A DNA stretch of 64,000 nt from NCBI GenBank assembly GCA_018806915.1, contig JAGKQI010000061.1, positions 1,922,001-1,986,000 on the forward strand, in the 5' to 3' direction. The position numbers and the translations under genes are program-made. The notes below the pieces were generated by a model. The model made no database searches, had not been told where the DNA came from, and saw only the letters and a list, made by a program, of their open reading frames with translations. Source of the stretch: Phytophthora colocasiae (lineage: Eukaryota > Oomycota > Peronosporomycetes > Peronosporales > Peronosporaceae). Positions 49,866 through 60,333 of the stretch are shown piece after piece (the stretch's first letter is position 1; each line of letters starts with the position of its first letter).

Positions 49866-52826
49866 TCAACACGCCTCGGAGATGGAGTTGTTGCGCTTGC
49901 GAAAGGCTGATGGAGGTTGTCCAGAACCTCCATCCATTCCTTCAGAGATCAATGCACGGATATTCTCGTAGAAGCGCTTGAATTGAAAAATGTCGACCTG
50001 TTCAATCAATCACCTTAGTTAGTCTACTGTAGTTACACAATAAACACTCACACAGGGGGGAACGTACATGTCCGCGTCGGAACTCGACGAGATACACACC
50101 GCGCTGGAAGAGGAACACCTGCACCGTGCAGGTCAGAAGACCAGCGTACCGTACTTCGAGCTGGTAGTTGTCCCAATCGATGGTGACGTCCTGTGGGACT
50201 TTGGCGTATTCGTATGGAGGAGGACAGGGGTTTGTCTTCAATGCGTTTTCGATATTGGAGAGTACCAAACGGGCAGGCAGAGCGGTCAGGAAACGAGTCG
50301 ATCGAGATACAACGTCGCTGTAAGAAGGAGGTGATACCAGACTTGGAGATTGTTGCTCTTCTTCTCCAGCTTGAGCTACCTGTCGTTTCGTCTGAGCTTC
50401 TGCTGCTGCCTTGACCGAGAACATTAGCGGTTCCGTCAGAGTGCGGTTAATAGGGAGACCAGGTTTACCGTCCAGATCCGCTATTGCTTGCGGGAGTAGA
50501 GGAGGAGAACGACCGAGGATGTTGATTCCGTCGAACGAACTGCTGTTCCTGATGTCTCTGTTAGAGAGTTCTCGAAAGTGGCCACGAGCGAAACCCCGGA
50601 GAAACAATTCCGGGGGTGAATTGCGACGCAATCGAATGGGCATCGTGTCTCGAGATCCACTCACAAGTGGAGGTGACACGAAACGATGGAGTCTTCTAGG
50701 AGCGGCTTCTTGAGATACCGGATGGGTAGATCTAACGTCGGAATCATTATCACCAACACTTGCTATCACAGTTTCGAAGATGTTTAGTGATGTAGTGACT
50801 GTAGCTTCCCGAACAAGTGCCTCTTGTTTAAAAAGTGCTCCAGCCTCTGAAATGTTGCACGCGTTGAGTTCTTTAGTCGACGAAGACATCGAATTATCGT
50901 CCTCGAGGTCCAATTCGAAGCTGTCATTGTTTTTGACATCACGAGGGGAATTCAACGGGGTTTGGCCTGACATGGACGACGTTTCGTCCACTGAAGGCAT
51001 GTAGCCGACCACATTAGCGAGATGTTTGTTCACACGAAGATTTTGCTGCGGGGATGGTGGGCATCGAAACGCATGACTGTGAGGGCTGGGAGCTTTCGAT
51101 AGCAGTCTGGTGATAGCCTGAGGAGATACAGAGCCCAGTTGACTGGGATGCATTTGCTGTCCCAATTCGATACCGTCCTGAAGAGTGTTGACAGCTACAT
51201 TCATACGATTCTTGTGCGAAGAGTGAGGCGTTTGTGGTGGCAAACCTGGTGTGTTAACAGTTGTAATGTTACTTGGAGGTTCATCATCTTCCAGCATAGA
51301 CGGACTCGGCTTCTTGAGCTTCTCACCACGTACCCACACGTGGTGCTGCGCTTCCTCCACTGATAGACGCATGCACGGGTCTGGATAGAGTAATTGCGCG
51401 ATCAACGACTTGAGTTCCATTGAGAAATGTGCTGGGAAGAACCATGATGGGAATTCAACTTCGTTCGTAGGTTCGTCGTCACTGTACTTGGTGTTGTACG
51501 ACCATTTCCGGAACCGATCGTAGCGCACACACTTCAGTAGATCCTTCCCGAACGGCAGATTACCCGCGATCATAGCATACAAGATAATTCCAATAGACCA
51601 CGCATCAGCCTTGGCACCGTCGTATCCTTGACCAGCGTCCATGAGCACTTCAGGAGCGACATAGTGAGGAGATCCGACGACTGATCGCAACCGGCGAATA
51701 GCAGGTTGATCCACATCGTTTCCATTAGCACTGCTGGTCGCATCGCTATCGGTAAAGGCGAAGATGGCTGAGAGTCCGAAATCTGCGATCTTGAGCGTCG
51801 AGTGTTCCTCATTATCTGCAAGAAGCAAGTTCTCAGGTTTGAGATCACGATGGCAAATCCCCGAGTTGTGGCAGAAGGCAACGCCAGAGATTAGCTGACG
51901 AAAGTACAGGCGTGCAGACTCTTCGTCCGTGCCGCAGTCCAACTTGATTCGGTCAAAGAGTTCGCCACCTCCAGCGAGTTCGAGAACCAGGAACGTCGTG
52001 CATTTGCTGTCTTGTACGAGCTCCAGCGCTTCATCCAGACGTAAAACATTCTCGTGGTACTCCAGTCCCGACATATTCGAAATCTCCCGGTGGATTGAGC
52101 GTCGGGTATGTGCGAACTTAATAAACTTCTTGGGGATTCGCGGGATTTTGATCACTTGGTTCTTCACTTGGACTTCCTGGTACATTTCAGCTGGATCCGT
52201 TTGTTGCCGTCCTGCGTTTTCGTTCGGATTCATCTGCTCACCCCACACTTGTATGCACTGAGGTAGTGTGAGTTCTCTCACGTGTCCCGTGTACGGATCT
52301 TCAAAAGCCGCGATCGCCTGCTTAGACGTCGGGTGAATCAGCCACCACACATTCTCAATACGAATACGCTCGGTTGCCATTCGAGGAGCACCAAAGTTCG
52401 ATCGCATGCGATGATTTCCGCCGGCAAATGCTCGTCGATCGGATTTTAACCCGTTATCGTCTCCAAGTTCCGTTTCTTCCGACGGCAGCGTCACCATTGG
52501 TTTGCCCTTCACCGCTACAATACACCGCGCCAACAATGTACTTGGGAATAGCTTGTAGCCGACAGGGTTCAGGATCTTGATAGCTACATGTTGCTTCGTT
52601 CTCGTCGAAAAAGCTTCGTAAACACTGCAGACAAGAAAACCTTTTTCAGTCTCTACTAGCTAAAAATTAAGTAAAATTGCTCGGAAAACTCGACGTACAC
52701 ACCAGCGGCACCTCCACCGAGGTACCCTCCAAGTTCATAGATGAGTTCATTGCCGCAGTAGATAGCCTGGCCGTCGTAATGGTCCACTTGCACGGTCTGC
52801 AGCTTACGCCGTCTATCGTTCATCAT
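49866..52826 (-). CDS. CAMK-like Ser/Thr protein kinase with long insert and KA1-like C-terminus, three exons
   Basis: Exons 52826-52699, 52624-50068 and 49997-49866 join to 939 codons including the stop. Introns are 52625-52698 (74 bp) and 49998-50067 (70 bp, branch ACTAAC), both with GTACGT donors. Exon 1 supplies the start MMNDRRRKLQT and the glycine loop YLGGGAAGVVYEA. The catalytic Lys is K59 (HVAIKIL). About 150 residues then intervene before the helix-C Glu (RSIHREISNM). HRDLKPEN (about 301), DFG (324) and YVAPEVLM follow. The domain resembles CAMK/SNF1/CHK1-type kinases. The rest is Ser/Pro-rich, and the last exon completes YLVEFRRGHVDIFQFKRFYE, a KA1-like end. Without the terminal exons the kinase lacks its ATP-binding loop and true C-terminus. 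Confidence 0.85.
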
Positions 52827-53728
52827 GGTGCCGTTTCAACTGTGTTTCTAGACGACAAGAACGACAGAAACAGCAGCGGAATCAGATGCAATACGTGCGG
52901 CAAACACTAGCGTCCTAGAGAGCGCGACGCAGGACAATAACCAGCTGCCAAAGAGGGAAAGGCGGCACTTTACCTGTTTGTGAAGGCTCTAGCGCTCGGA
53001 TTTCGACCGGAAAAGTGCGTACAAGTGTATATTTCACAGCTAGAGCTGATGCTGGAGCTCGTGCGAGGCGCGACGCTGGTCCGCGCTCGCTGCAGCGAGT
53101 GTCCTTTGGTGTCGTGTCCCCAGCGAGACTTTGTTGACTGGGACGTGCATTCGACTCAGATGCTCAAACTTAGTTTCAACCAATAAGAATTGGTAGAATT
53201 GATTTTTGAGCCAATCATAATTCAGCATGACCTATTTTTAGCACGTTGCTGGTAACGGATTCCGATAAGTCTTCGGAGCTCTATATAGTTAGTGAAAGGT
53301 AGCGCAGCCATAGCTACTGCATCATAGATCTAATACAGCGGCCGCTTGAGCGCGTGGCCACTGACGCGAGCTGCTTTCTCGATGCCAAAGGGTGCTTGAA
53401 GTGCAGGCTCAAAATTTGACTGACGAAATGTATGAGCCAAAAATGGCCAGTGCATGTTCCAGGAACTTGAAGTTTGATTCTGCATTCTTATTGGCTATTT
53501 GCTGCATCGTGATTAGCTCACGATAATTGTGTACGTTACATCACATTATCAAAACACGGAGTGTTTTTATATCGTGTTTTGACATTTCATCTTTCCAGTT
53601 AGATACGCCTTATTTCCACCAATCACAATCGATTTTAGAGCTGACGCAGGAATATTGCTGGCCTTCACACATCGGATCAACTTGCGTTGCGGCCTGTGGA
53701 CGACCACCTCAGCTTCTATACATCGAAA
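52827..53728. promoter_or_regulatory. Divergent intergenic region with several CCAAT boxes
   Basis: The spacer between the kinase and thioredoxin-like starts carries CCAAT or ATTGG at 53180-53184, 53189-53193, about 53211, about 53485 and about 53619. The first two form the palindrome CCAATAAGAATTGG. A TATATAG stretch lies at 53282. No open frame with support is present. Confidence 0.35.
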
Positions 53729-54202
53729 ATGAGCAAGACTTTGCTGCACGGCATCACGTTGACCAACGCCCATGGCGATAGTGTGCAGGGCGAGACGCTG
53801 GGACAAGACGGGAAGGTGCTGGCGATCTACTTCGCGGCGGACTGGTGTCCGGACTGCCGCGCGTTCCAACCGGCGCTCAACGACTTCTACAAGGCGGCGG
53901 GTGACGACCTGGACGTGGTCTTTGTAGGCTCGGATGCTTCGGCAAAGGACCAACTTGCACACTTTAAGGACAAGCAGGGTCCCTGGTGGATGGTGCCGTT
54001 TGAGGGTGAGACTCGCACGCAGCTCAAGCGCAAGTTTGGCGTCTGTGCTGGAGCTGAAGTGCGTGCACTAAGCCCCATCACACGCAAGGGAGGTATCCCG
54101 ACGCTCGTGGTTATCCGCCCTGATGGCGAAGTCGTGGACTTCGATGCTGCCGAAAAGATCGAGCGCGACGGTATCAAGGCCCTCGCCAAGTGGCAGCAGT
54201 AA
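53729..54202 (+). CDS. Nucleoredoxin/tryparedoxin-like thioredoxin-fold protein (copy 1)
   Basis: A 157-residue frame from MSKTLLHGITL. The thioredoxin fold has LAIYFAADWCPDCRAFQP, with active site WCPDC near residues 42-46, VVFVGSDASAKDQLAHF, PWWMVPFEG and the cis-Pro segment RKGGIPTLVVIRPDGEVV. The C-P-D-C pair and the WWMVP motif fit the Thioredoxin_8 (nucleoredoxin/tryparedoxin) family, which reduces disulphides in the cytosol or nucleus. No signal peptide. It is followed by a paralogue 172 bp downstream. Confidence 0.85.
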   Translation: MSKTLLHGITLTNAHGDSVQGETLGQDGKVLAIYFAADWCPDCRAFQPALNDFYKAAGDDLDVVFVGSDASAKDQLAHFKDKQGPWWMVPFEGETRTQLKRKFGVCAGAEVRALSPITRKGGIPTLVVIRPDGEVVDFDAAEKIERDGIKALAKWQQ

Positions 54203-54374
54203 AAAGCGCAGGACATCAACGGTAGGACGCAATAAACACCTAAGCACAGCTGCTCTTTCATTGCCATTTCACATTGCTATTGCTTTGCTTGCAGGCGTTG
54301 TAGACGAACAAAACTGGCACATCGTGTCGATCGCGTCCCAGCCAATCACCACAGCTCAGAGACAAACTGGAAAA

Positions 54375-54979
54375 ATGGAGGACGCGTTGCTACACGGTAT
54401 CAAGTTGGTGAACGCCAAGGGCGAGACGATCGATGGCGGGGACATCGGCCAGACTGGACTACTTGCACTGTACTTCGCGGTACATTTACGATTCTTCTCA
54501 GCTTTTTATTCTCGGAGCTGACAGGTGCCCAGACTGTCGCGCCTTCCAGCCGAAGCTCAATGAGTTTCACGCTGAGGCAAACACCACCTCTCAACAGATT
54601 GATATCGTCTTCCTGAGCTCCGATATATCGGAGGAAGATCAGCAGACGCACTTCTCCACCAAGCACGGCGACTGGTGGATGGCTCCTCGCGACAATGAAA
54701 TCCGCAATGAGCTTCGTCGAAAGGTAAATATCGCACCCCAACAACGTGTTTCTGCTGCTGTCTAACTGTTGCCATGTAACGTACCCTTTGTAGTATGGCA
54801 TTCGCAATGGCAAGGACGACGCGGAAGTGGGCGTCACGCACCGCAACAGCGGAATTCCTGCACTCGTGGTCATCCGTCCAGACGGCGAGGTCCTGGAGTT
54901 CCAGGGCGTCCAACAAGTCGAAAATGAAGGCGTCAAGGCGTTGGCCAATTGGCAAGCCAAGTCGCAGAACAAGGAGTAA
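54375..54979 (+). CDS. Nucleoredoxin-like paralogue (copy 2), active-site Trp replaced
   Basis: Exon 1 (54375-54479) encodes MEDALLHGIKLVNAKGETI through LLALYFA. The next coding stretch (from about 54517) gives ADRCPDCRAFQPKLNEFH, so the usual Trp before CPDC is Arg. Then come DIVFLSSDISEEDQQTHF and WWMAPRDNEIRNELRRK. A GT-AG intron at 54724-54793 (70 bp) leads to YGIRNGKDDAEVGV, the cis-Pro block SGIPALVVIRPDGEVLEF and the TAA at 54977-54979. The first intron has a good donor at 54480, but no AG keeps the frame into ADRCPDC, so this junction is either non-canonical or the gene is slightly damaged. It arose by tandem duplication with copy 1. Confidence 0.68.
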
Positions 54980-55136
54980 GTCTAGGTGCAAGACGGGATG
55001 ATTTAGATCTCAGGAGCAAAGAGATCACAATTCTTGGGCTTGTTTCGTTTTATGCGAGATGATAGATACTCTACACCACACTGACAGGGGGAGCAAATAA
55101 AATAAAGGACCATCCACCCGATACTAGTCATAGATG

Positions 55137-55838
55137 TTATGCAGTGGCAGACACGGCCACGCTCGCAGCTTCCGCGTACAAGCAGTTGCCGAGTTCCTCA
55201 AAGGCGTCGGGGCTGATCCGATTCTGCTCAGCTGCTACGAGCATCTCATTGTACATGGCGTTGCCCAGTGTTGCGAACATGCCCGCTGTGAATCCCTGAG
55301 GCATAGCATTATCGTCGCTGTCGTCGGTCATCGATAACGTCTGCAGGTCTCTCAAGATCACGCCAGGAGGCAATTGCACCTCCTGCAGTAGAGACCGCAG
55401 TCCGTCATCACGTCTGCGACGTCGTGGAGTCTCCTGTGGCTGTCTCTGCTCCTTTTCTTCTGCTTCAACACTCTCTGTATCGCTGTCCTCTGTGTCTTCG
55501 TCCTCGGACCCTTCCAGCTTCCGGAACAGTCCGTACAGCGTTTGCAATCTCGCCCAGGCGTCTGCAGCACGCCGCTGCTCGTCTGAAGATAGATCCGCTA
55601 CGTGCCCTTTCCTTGCTTTAGCTGCTTCTTCGGCTACGATCAAATGCACGCCAGAGACGTCCTCTGGAAGCTTTCGGAAGTGGTCGCGCACAGACTCATC
55701 GTCGCGTAAAGAGGTGTAAGCGACGCTGGGACTGACTGGGAACTCTTCTTCGTCGCTGGATAATCCCCCAGTGCCATTGTCGTGGCCGATGGGCGCCGGC
55801 AGATGCAGTCGCGCTCGCTGAATCGCCCGGCGCAGCAT
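55137..55838 (-). CDS. Unrecognised acidic 233-residue protein
   Basis: An intact frame from MLRRAIQRARLHLPAP. It contains a short conserved-looking segment (DHFRKLPEDVSGVHLIVAEE), then a helical piece (ADAWARLQTLYGLFRKLE). An acidic Glu/Asp run and an Arg cluster (TPRRRRRDDGL) follow, then LLQEVQLPPGVILRDLQTL. The C-terminus has two related helices (GMFATLGNAMYNEML and EELGNCLYAEAASV). No domain is recognised. It is convergent with the nucleoredoxin genes. The regular codon pattern argues for a real gene. Confidence 0.6.
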   Translation of the reverse strand: MLRRAIQRARLHLPAPIGHDNGTGGLSSDEEEFPVSPSVAYTSLRDDESVRDHFRKLPEDVSGVHLIVAEEAAKARKGHVADLSSDEQRRAADAWARLQTLYGLFRKLEGSEDEDTEDSDTESVEAEEKEQRQPQETPRRRRRDDGLRSLLQEVQLPPGVILRDLQTLSMTDDSDDNAMPQGFTAGMFATLGNAMYNEMLVAAEQNRISPDAFEELGNCLYAEAASVAVSATA

Positions 55839-55935
55839 CGCCTGGAGAGCGTTTTCGCTTTCTGGTTCGTGACTTCATTTTTGTATGGGGACAATGATGC
55901 ACTTTTGTCTAAAAATATAGGAATGTTTGTAAATT

Positions 55936-56956
55936 CTCCAAATCAGGACGATGGCAAATTGTGAACATTGCCAGCGACACAAGAGAGCCCAGCATTAAGA
56001 AGACGCTTCTCAGACGATGCGAGGATGCTTTTGCGCAGAAGGAGGCAATATCAGCTACCTGCCATTAACAGAGCGACTGAAGAACTTCCGAGGCCAATTA
56101 AATCTTGAATTGCTACTTCCAGAAGAGGTGGAGACAGAGGCCGTAATTCCTTTGCGAATTGCTGTCACGAATTCTGCGTATTTGCTGAGGTACCAGGTGA
56201 CGAGCATTGGAGCCAAAGTCTCAATGCTGAATCACACAGGAGTGGTAACGTCGTGCTGATAGACTTGGTATTCAGCTAGGACAATTCCTTGCCAAGAGTT
56301 TATCGGATGACAGACAAGAGGCTATGTGTCTTGAAACTGAGGCGTCTAAGTCGGAAATCGTGGCGTTACTTGCTGTTGTGGACTCCCTCGATTTTCTAGA
56401 CATAGCGTGTGCTCTGGGAGGCACATCAGCAGGAACTACCAATCAAACGGCGAAAAGAACGCGTACGTGTTCACGTTTGACGCTCGTACAGGCTACCCCT
56501 TGTCAATTACGCAAGTTGGCGAGCACAGTACCTTATGGGGAAAGGAGAGCGGCGCTTCAGCTTTCGATTGACGACTATGTCCGTCATGATGATAGCTTTC
56601 TTGCGGCACCCATCGGTATCAAGTCGGACGTGGAGCTGCTCGTGGATACGGCCGTCTCGTGCTTCTACGAGTGGACGGCGTCAGGACGGCAGCAGTTAGA
56701 GCAGATTTTCGCGCTGCTGGACAAAGACGACGACGGGTCGGTCTCCGGACAGGACATGGTGGACCAGCTCCGGGAAGCTGGCCAGTCAACGCAGGCCAGC
56801 AGTTTTGCTGCGGAGATGACTCGCCTGCTTTGCCACCGTGACGTTCCTTCCGTTCGTGTTTTTTTTTATCATGTTGCTAGGCCAGTCTCAGACTCTGTCA
56901 ATGAGCATCGAGTACTATCGGCGCTGCAGCAGCTCTTCTTGGGCTCCGCAGCGTAG
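55936..56956 (+). CDS. EF-hand protein, unrecognised family (5' exons unresolved)
   Basis: The 3' exon (open from about 56250, ATG at 56324, stop at 56954-56956) is 210 codons from that ATG. Its end holds one canonical EF-hand loop, DKDDDGSVSGQDMV, after the helix LEQIFALL. A second, weaker helical pair follows. Upstream pieces in other frames, IVNIASDTREPSIKKTLLR at about 55965 and LNLELLLPEEVETEAVIPL at about 56095, look like parts of the same gene, but the splice sites could not be fixed. The single good loop suggests calcium sensing or a structural role. Confidence 0.5.
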
Positions 56957-57453
56957 CAGCTTCAAATTGTAGCACCTCGGTGTGCAATGTGAACGTTGTC
57001 GAGTTGAAGTGGTTTCGCTTGGCTTTCCAAGACCGTTCTGCAGCAAATGTGTTCTTGGGCAACATGTGCCGTCGCTTCAGAGCTATTGCAACCACAAATG
57101 GAGGGCGGAGCACTGATAGTCAAGCTGCAAGTCAAGACTGCGGGGGCAGCCTATGGATACATTCACTTTTTGGTGCTTCGTTTTGTTCAACTTGACCTTT
57201 TTATGTTGTTTTCCATCCTTTTGATTCGTTGACAGATTTCACTTGGTTTCAGTATGGCATTTAGATACCACCTTGTTTTTTTTGTACGTTTCGCGAACCC
57301 ATAACCAAAGAAGAGAAGCGACGTTAGCTGCACGACCAAGCGTTCCCGGCGCGTTCGGCCGCCTACAGCGCTCTATCACTCTCTCTCGCGACGTCTGCAG
57401 ATCTACTCGGCACCTTTGATACCCCCCAGTCACGCATTTTCCACCTCACCACG
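56957..57453. other. Intergenic, no gene seen
   Basis: Spacer before the ankyrin-FYVE gene. Short frames are unsupported. The stretch just upstream of 57454 is C/T-rich (57340-57450), as often seen before oomycete starts. Confidence 0.35.
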
Positions 57454-59646
57454 ATGAACTCGAGCGGTAACTCGGAAGCTATTCGATTGGCTCAAGACTC
57501 CGACTGGAAGGGCCTGCAGAGACTGCTGGAACGAGACCCAGCGATGGCAAAGCTAAGTGGAGATCACGATATGCTTCCTATTCATTGGGTCTGCACTGTA
57601 CGTCGTGTCCCGTTGTCTCTCGTTGCCAAATTGCTTCAAGCGTACCCGGACGGCGTTCGTACGAAGAACGCTGGAGATCTATTACCGCTACATATCGCTA
57701 TCCGTGCTAGAGTGCAAGCGTCGTGTCTACGGAAACTCGTGCGTGCGTATCCGGAGGCTGTGGACGAGCGGACACCTGATGGTCTCTCGGCTCTGGAAAT
57801 GGCACAAGAAATGGGGCTGGACGCAGGGAGTTTGAAGGTGTTGCATCGAGCACAGGGACGCCGTAGTACCGCCCAACAGCAAAACGATCAAGACAGCTCG
57901 TTCGACCGGGAGAGCGTTGAATTTACCTCGAAACGACTTGTCAGTGGTCAGGAAGAAGGAGAAGCCTCTGGGGTTGAAAGACCGGAAGAGGACGAGGAGA
58001 AGAAGGAGACGACGGAGTGGACAGACGCTGCTGTACCCGAGCCATACGTGGGTAACGTTGGCTTTGGAGGGTTCCTACATGTTGGAGACGATGGGGAGCT
58101 GAACACTACTGAAATGTCGGCGTTAGGGCCAGAAGACAGTATCAGTATGATGAGTGAACAGTCGTTGAGCGACGCTGATGGCTTAGATTCACCTCACGAC
58201 CACCTCGTGTCACCTTCTTCCACTAGCACCTGCAGTCAGAATAATCCCAGATCTCCAACCAGCTCTCGCTCGTCTTTTGGCCGCATTCGTACAGGCAGTC
58301 GACGAGGATTTGGAGGGTTCCAGAATCTGAATCCAGAGACCTCGCGCCAGCATTCCCGGATGCAACGTACTGCATCGTTGATTATCCAACTACAGAATAC
58401 TGGTATCCTCAGCGAGCGTGAGTTGCGTACAATGGTATCGGCAATGAGTGCCAGTGCTGCTGTGGGGAATACGGAAGACGAAGAAGAATTGCGACGCAGC
58501 CACAGTCGCCACATGTCCTTGCCTCTCATGCCTAGTTATGAGAATCTACGACAGAAATCAAATTTTCAGTACTACGATGAGGATGACGAGAATGAGATTG
58601 ACAATGGATCGTCAAGGGACAGTACCAGCACTGCCGGAGGTGCAACTGGAAATCTCATGAACCCGCGAGGCAGACTCTTCCAGTCAGCTCAAGAACCTTT
58701 TCGATCTCGGCACTCAGTTACCCCTGGAGGATCTCAGCGAGGATCTCCGCATTTGTTCCGGAGGCGTCACCGTCGTGCTTCTCACGGATCTCACAGCCGA
58801 GGACACTTCGATCCTCCACCTGAGTGGAAGCATGATGGAGAATGCTCGATTTGTCGTGCAAGTTTCGGCATGTTTAAGCACCGCCACCACTGCCGCAACT
58901 GCGGGAAGTCAATTTGCAGCCAACACAGTGCGGACAAGAAGATTTCGATGGAAGCCAAGGGATTTACAACTCCGCAGCGCGTATGCGTCACTTGCTATGC
59001 CATGATCACTCACAGCCGGACGTTACAGCACGATTTAGAGCTGGAAGACATGGGTCGTGACGGCTCAATGCTGAATCCTGTCGCCTTCCAGCAGCAGCAC
59101 TACGGCCTCTCAGCGAGTACCAACGACCGACACGCTTCTGCTATTGCTTCTTTCCCGTCTGCTACGACCCCTGGACCATCGCGGCCTGCTGCATTTGGGA
59201 GTACACGGAGTCCAGCAACCAGCGCTGGTGGGAGCCCTACAATTTCTCCGACAACTGGACGGAGGTTCGCAACTCGAAAGTCCAGTGTTCTTGCTGCAGG
59301 TGAAGCAACTGGAGGAGCAGGAGAACGTGCCACCACTTCGAACCACGCGTCTGGACTGAGTGGAGCCCCATCCTCTCCTGTCCACGAACTACGGGGCCTT
59401 TTGGCTTCGCAACAAAAGCAGATCGAGCAGCTTGCTCAGAGCAACATGCAGATGCAGCAGCAATTGCTGGAACAGGAAGAGTTAAAGGCCGAGACGATGC
59501 TTCTCATTACTCAGTTGATGACACGCGTTTCGGTGCTAGAGCTGCAAAAAGATCGAACAGTCAACAGCAAGCGCCGCAGCATTGGAACGGGCGACAGTGA
59601 GGACGAAGAGTTTCCTCAGGATGACACCACCTCGTTCGAGCGGTAG
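57454..59646 (+). CDS. Ankyrin-repeat FYVE-domain protein
   Basis: An intact 730-residue frame. Residues 1-130 hold ankyrin-like repeats (LPIHWVCTVRRVPLSLVAKL, LPLHIAIRARVQASCLRKL, DGLSALEMAQEMGL). A long Ser/Glu-rich low-complexity middle follows. A FYVE zinc finger at about 455-520 has all three signature pieces: WKHDGECS (WxxD), RHHCRNCGKSIC (basic motif) and QRVCVTC. A Gln/Leu coiled coil (about 645-690) ends the protein. FYVE domains bind phosphatidylinositol 3-phosphate on endosomes, and combined ankyrin-FYVE proteins are numerous in oomycetes. No intron. Confidence 0.88.
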   Translation: MNSSGNSEAIRLAQDSDWKGLQRLLERDPAMAKLSGDHDMLPIHWVCTVRRVPLSLVAKLLQAYPDGVRTKNAGDLLPLHIAIRARVQASCLRKLVRAYPEAVDERTPDGLSALEMAQEMGLDAGSLKVLHRAQGRRSTAQQQNDQDSSFDRESVEFTSKRLVSGQEEGEASGVERPEEDEEKKETTEWTDAAVPEPYVGNVGFGGFLHVGDDGELNTTEMSALGPEDSISMMSEQSLSDADGLDSPHDHLVSPSSTSTCSQNNPRSPTSSRSSFGRIRTGSRRGFGGFQNLNPETSRQHSRMQRTASLIIQLQNTGILSERELRTMVSAMSASAAVGNTEDEEELRRSHSRHMSLPLMPSYENLRQKSNFQYYDEDDENEIDNGSSRDSTSTAGGATGNLMNPRGRLFQSAQEPFRSRHSVTPGGSQRGSPHLFRRRHRRASHGSHSRGHFDPPPEWKHDGECSICRASFGMFKHRHHCRNCGKSICSQHSADKKISMEAKGFTTPQRVCVTCYAMITHSRTLQHDLELEDMGRDGSMLNPVAFQQQHYGLSASTNDRHASAIASFPSATTPGPSRPAAFGSTRSPATSAGGSPTISPTTGRRFATRKSSVLAAGEATGGAGERATTSNHASGLSGAPSSPVHELRGLLASQQKQIEQLAQSNMQMQQQLLEQEELKAETMLLITQLMTRVSVLELQKDRTVNSKRRSIGTGDSEDEEFPQDDTTSFER

Positions 59647-59878
59647 ACAGTGCTCTCCCTCTTTTCACCATATCTGATTGGTATCTATTCCACACATAAA
59701 TCTCCTTTACCCTGTACGTCGAGAGGAAGTACATCACTTTAGTAGTATCCATTAGCAGCATGAATTAACCGAGCAGTAGCGTTTATTTAGAGTCCAAAGT
59801 CTTCGAAGTCGTAGCTTCCCGTAGACTTGTCTGTCATGACTGAATAATGCTGCGTTCTGAAGCTGAGAGACTGGAGAT

Positions 59879-60124
59879 CTACTGGAGCGAAGGGGCTTCA
59901 CCAATCTCGCCACGCTCGTACTTGAACTTGCCGCGCGGGACGTAGTCCATCTCCGGGTGTGCGCCGCCCTCTTTGCCCTTAGACGAAAAGCGCGAATTGA
60001 TGGTGTCCACTACGAGATAGACGCCGAAGATGGCGGAGGCCAGGCCCAGACCGGTGAAGGGCTTCTTGGCGCAGTTGGAGATGAAGGGGTGGCTTCTCCA
60101 CGCGTCCTGGTGGGCGAGAACCAT
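59879..60124 (-). CDS. NADH dehydrogenase (complex I) NDUFB3/B12-like subunit
   Basis: An intact 81-residue frame from MVLAHQDAWRSHPF. The segment DAWRSHPFISNCAKK followed by KPFTGLGLASAIFGVYLVVD, with a single membrane helix (residues about 24-41), resembles the short NDUFB3/B12 accessory subunits of mitochondrial complex I. The C-tail is charged (YVPRGKFKYERGEIGEAP). A small extra exon is possible: ATG-less sequence near 59795-59840 encodes STGSYDFEDFGL on the same strand after an AG. Divergent from the ZMAT2 homologue. Confidence 0.58.
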   Translation of the reverse strand: MVLAHQDAWRSHPFISNCAKKPFTGLGLASAIFGVYLVVDTINSRFSSKGKEGGAHPEMDYVPRGKFKYERGEIGEAPSLQ

Positions 60125-60257
60125 GGCGAAAGAGGCAGACGATTCCGAGGGTCTAGCTCCTTTAGTTTATGACCGCCAAATGAGCGTTCACTAGTTTTAT
60201 TCGATAGAGTAGGTTTATATTTTTCATGATTAATGAGAGGTTTATCCGCGCACTGAC

Positions 60258-60294
60258 TGCAACTTAAGAATAAAGTTGCTTGAATTAAGTTGCA
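60258..60294. promoter_or_regulatory. TGCAACTT motif cluster in the NDUFB3/ZMAT2 divergent promoter
   Basis: Exact TGCAACTT at 60258-60265 and AAGTTGCA at 60287-60294, with a 7/8 match at 60273-60280. It lies 40-75 bp upstream of the ZMAT2-type start and about 135-170 bp from the NDUFB3-like start. The same motif is clustered in the chromodomain/DDX6 promoter. Confidence 0.45.
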
Positions 60295-60333
60295 AGATTG
60301 TCAACTCAATATTATTGAGTTGGAAAGACAATA

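Noticed and set aside
53567..53962. 131-codon frame antisense to the nucleoredoxin-like gene
   Set aside because: Fully opposite to a gene with clear active-site motifs.
59795..59840. Tiny separate gene encoding MTDKSTGSYDFEDFGL
   Set aside because: Only 16 codons; more likely 3' sequence or a last exon of the NDUFB3-like gene, and the splice phase could not be confirmed.
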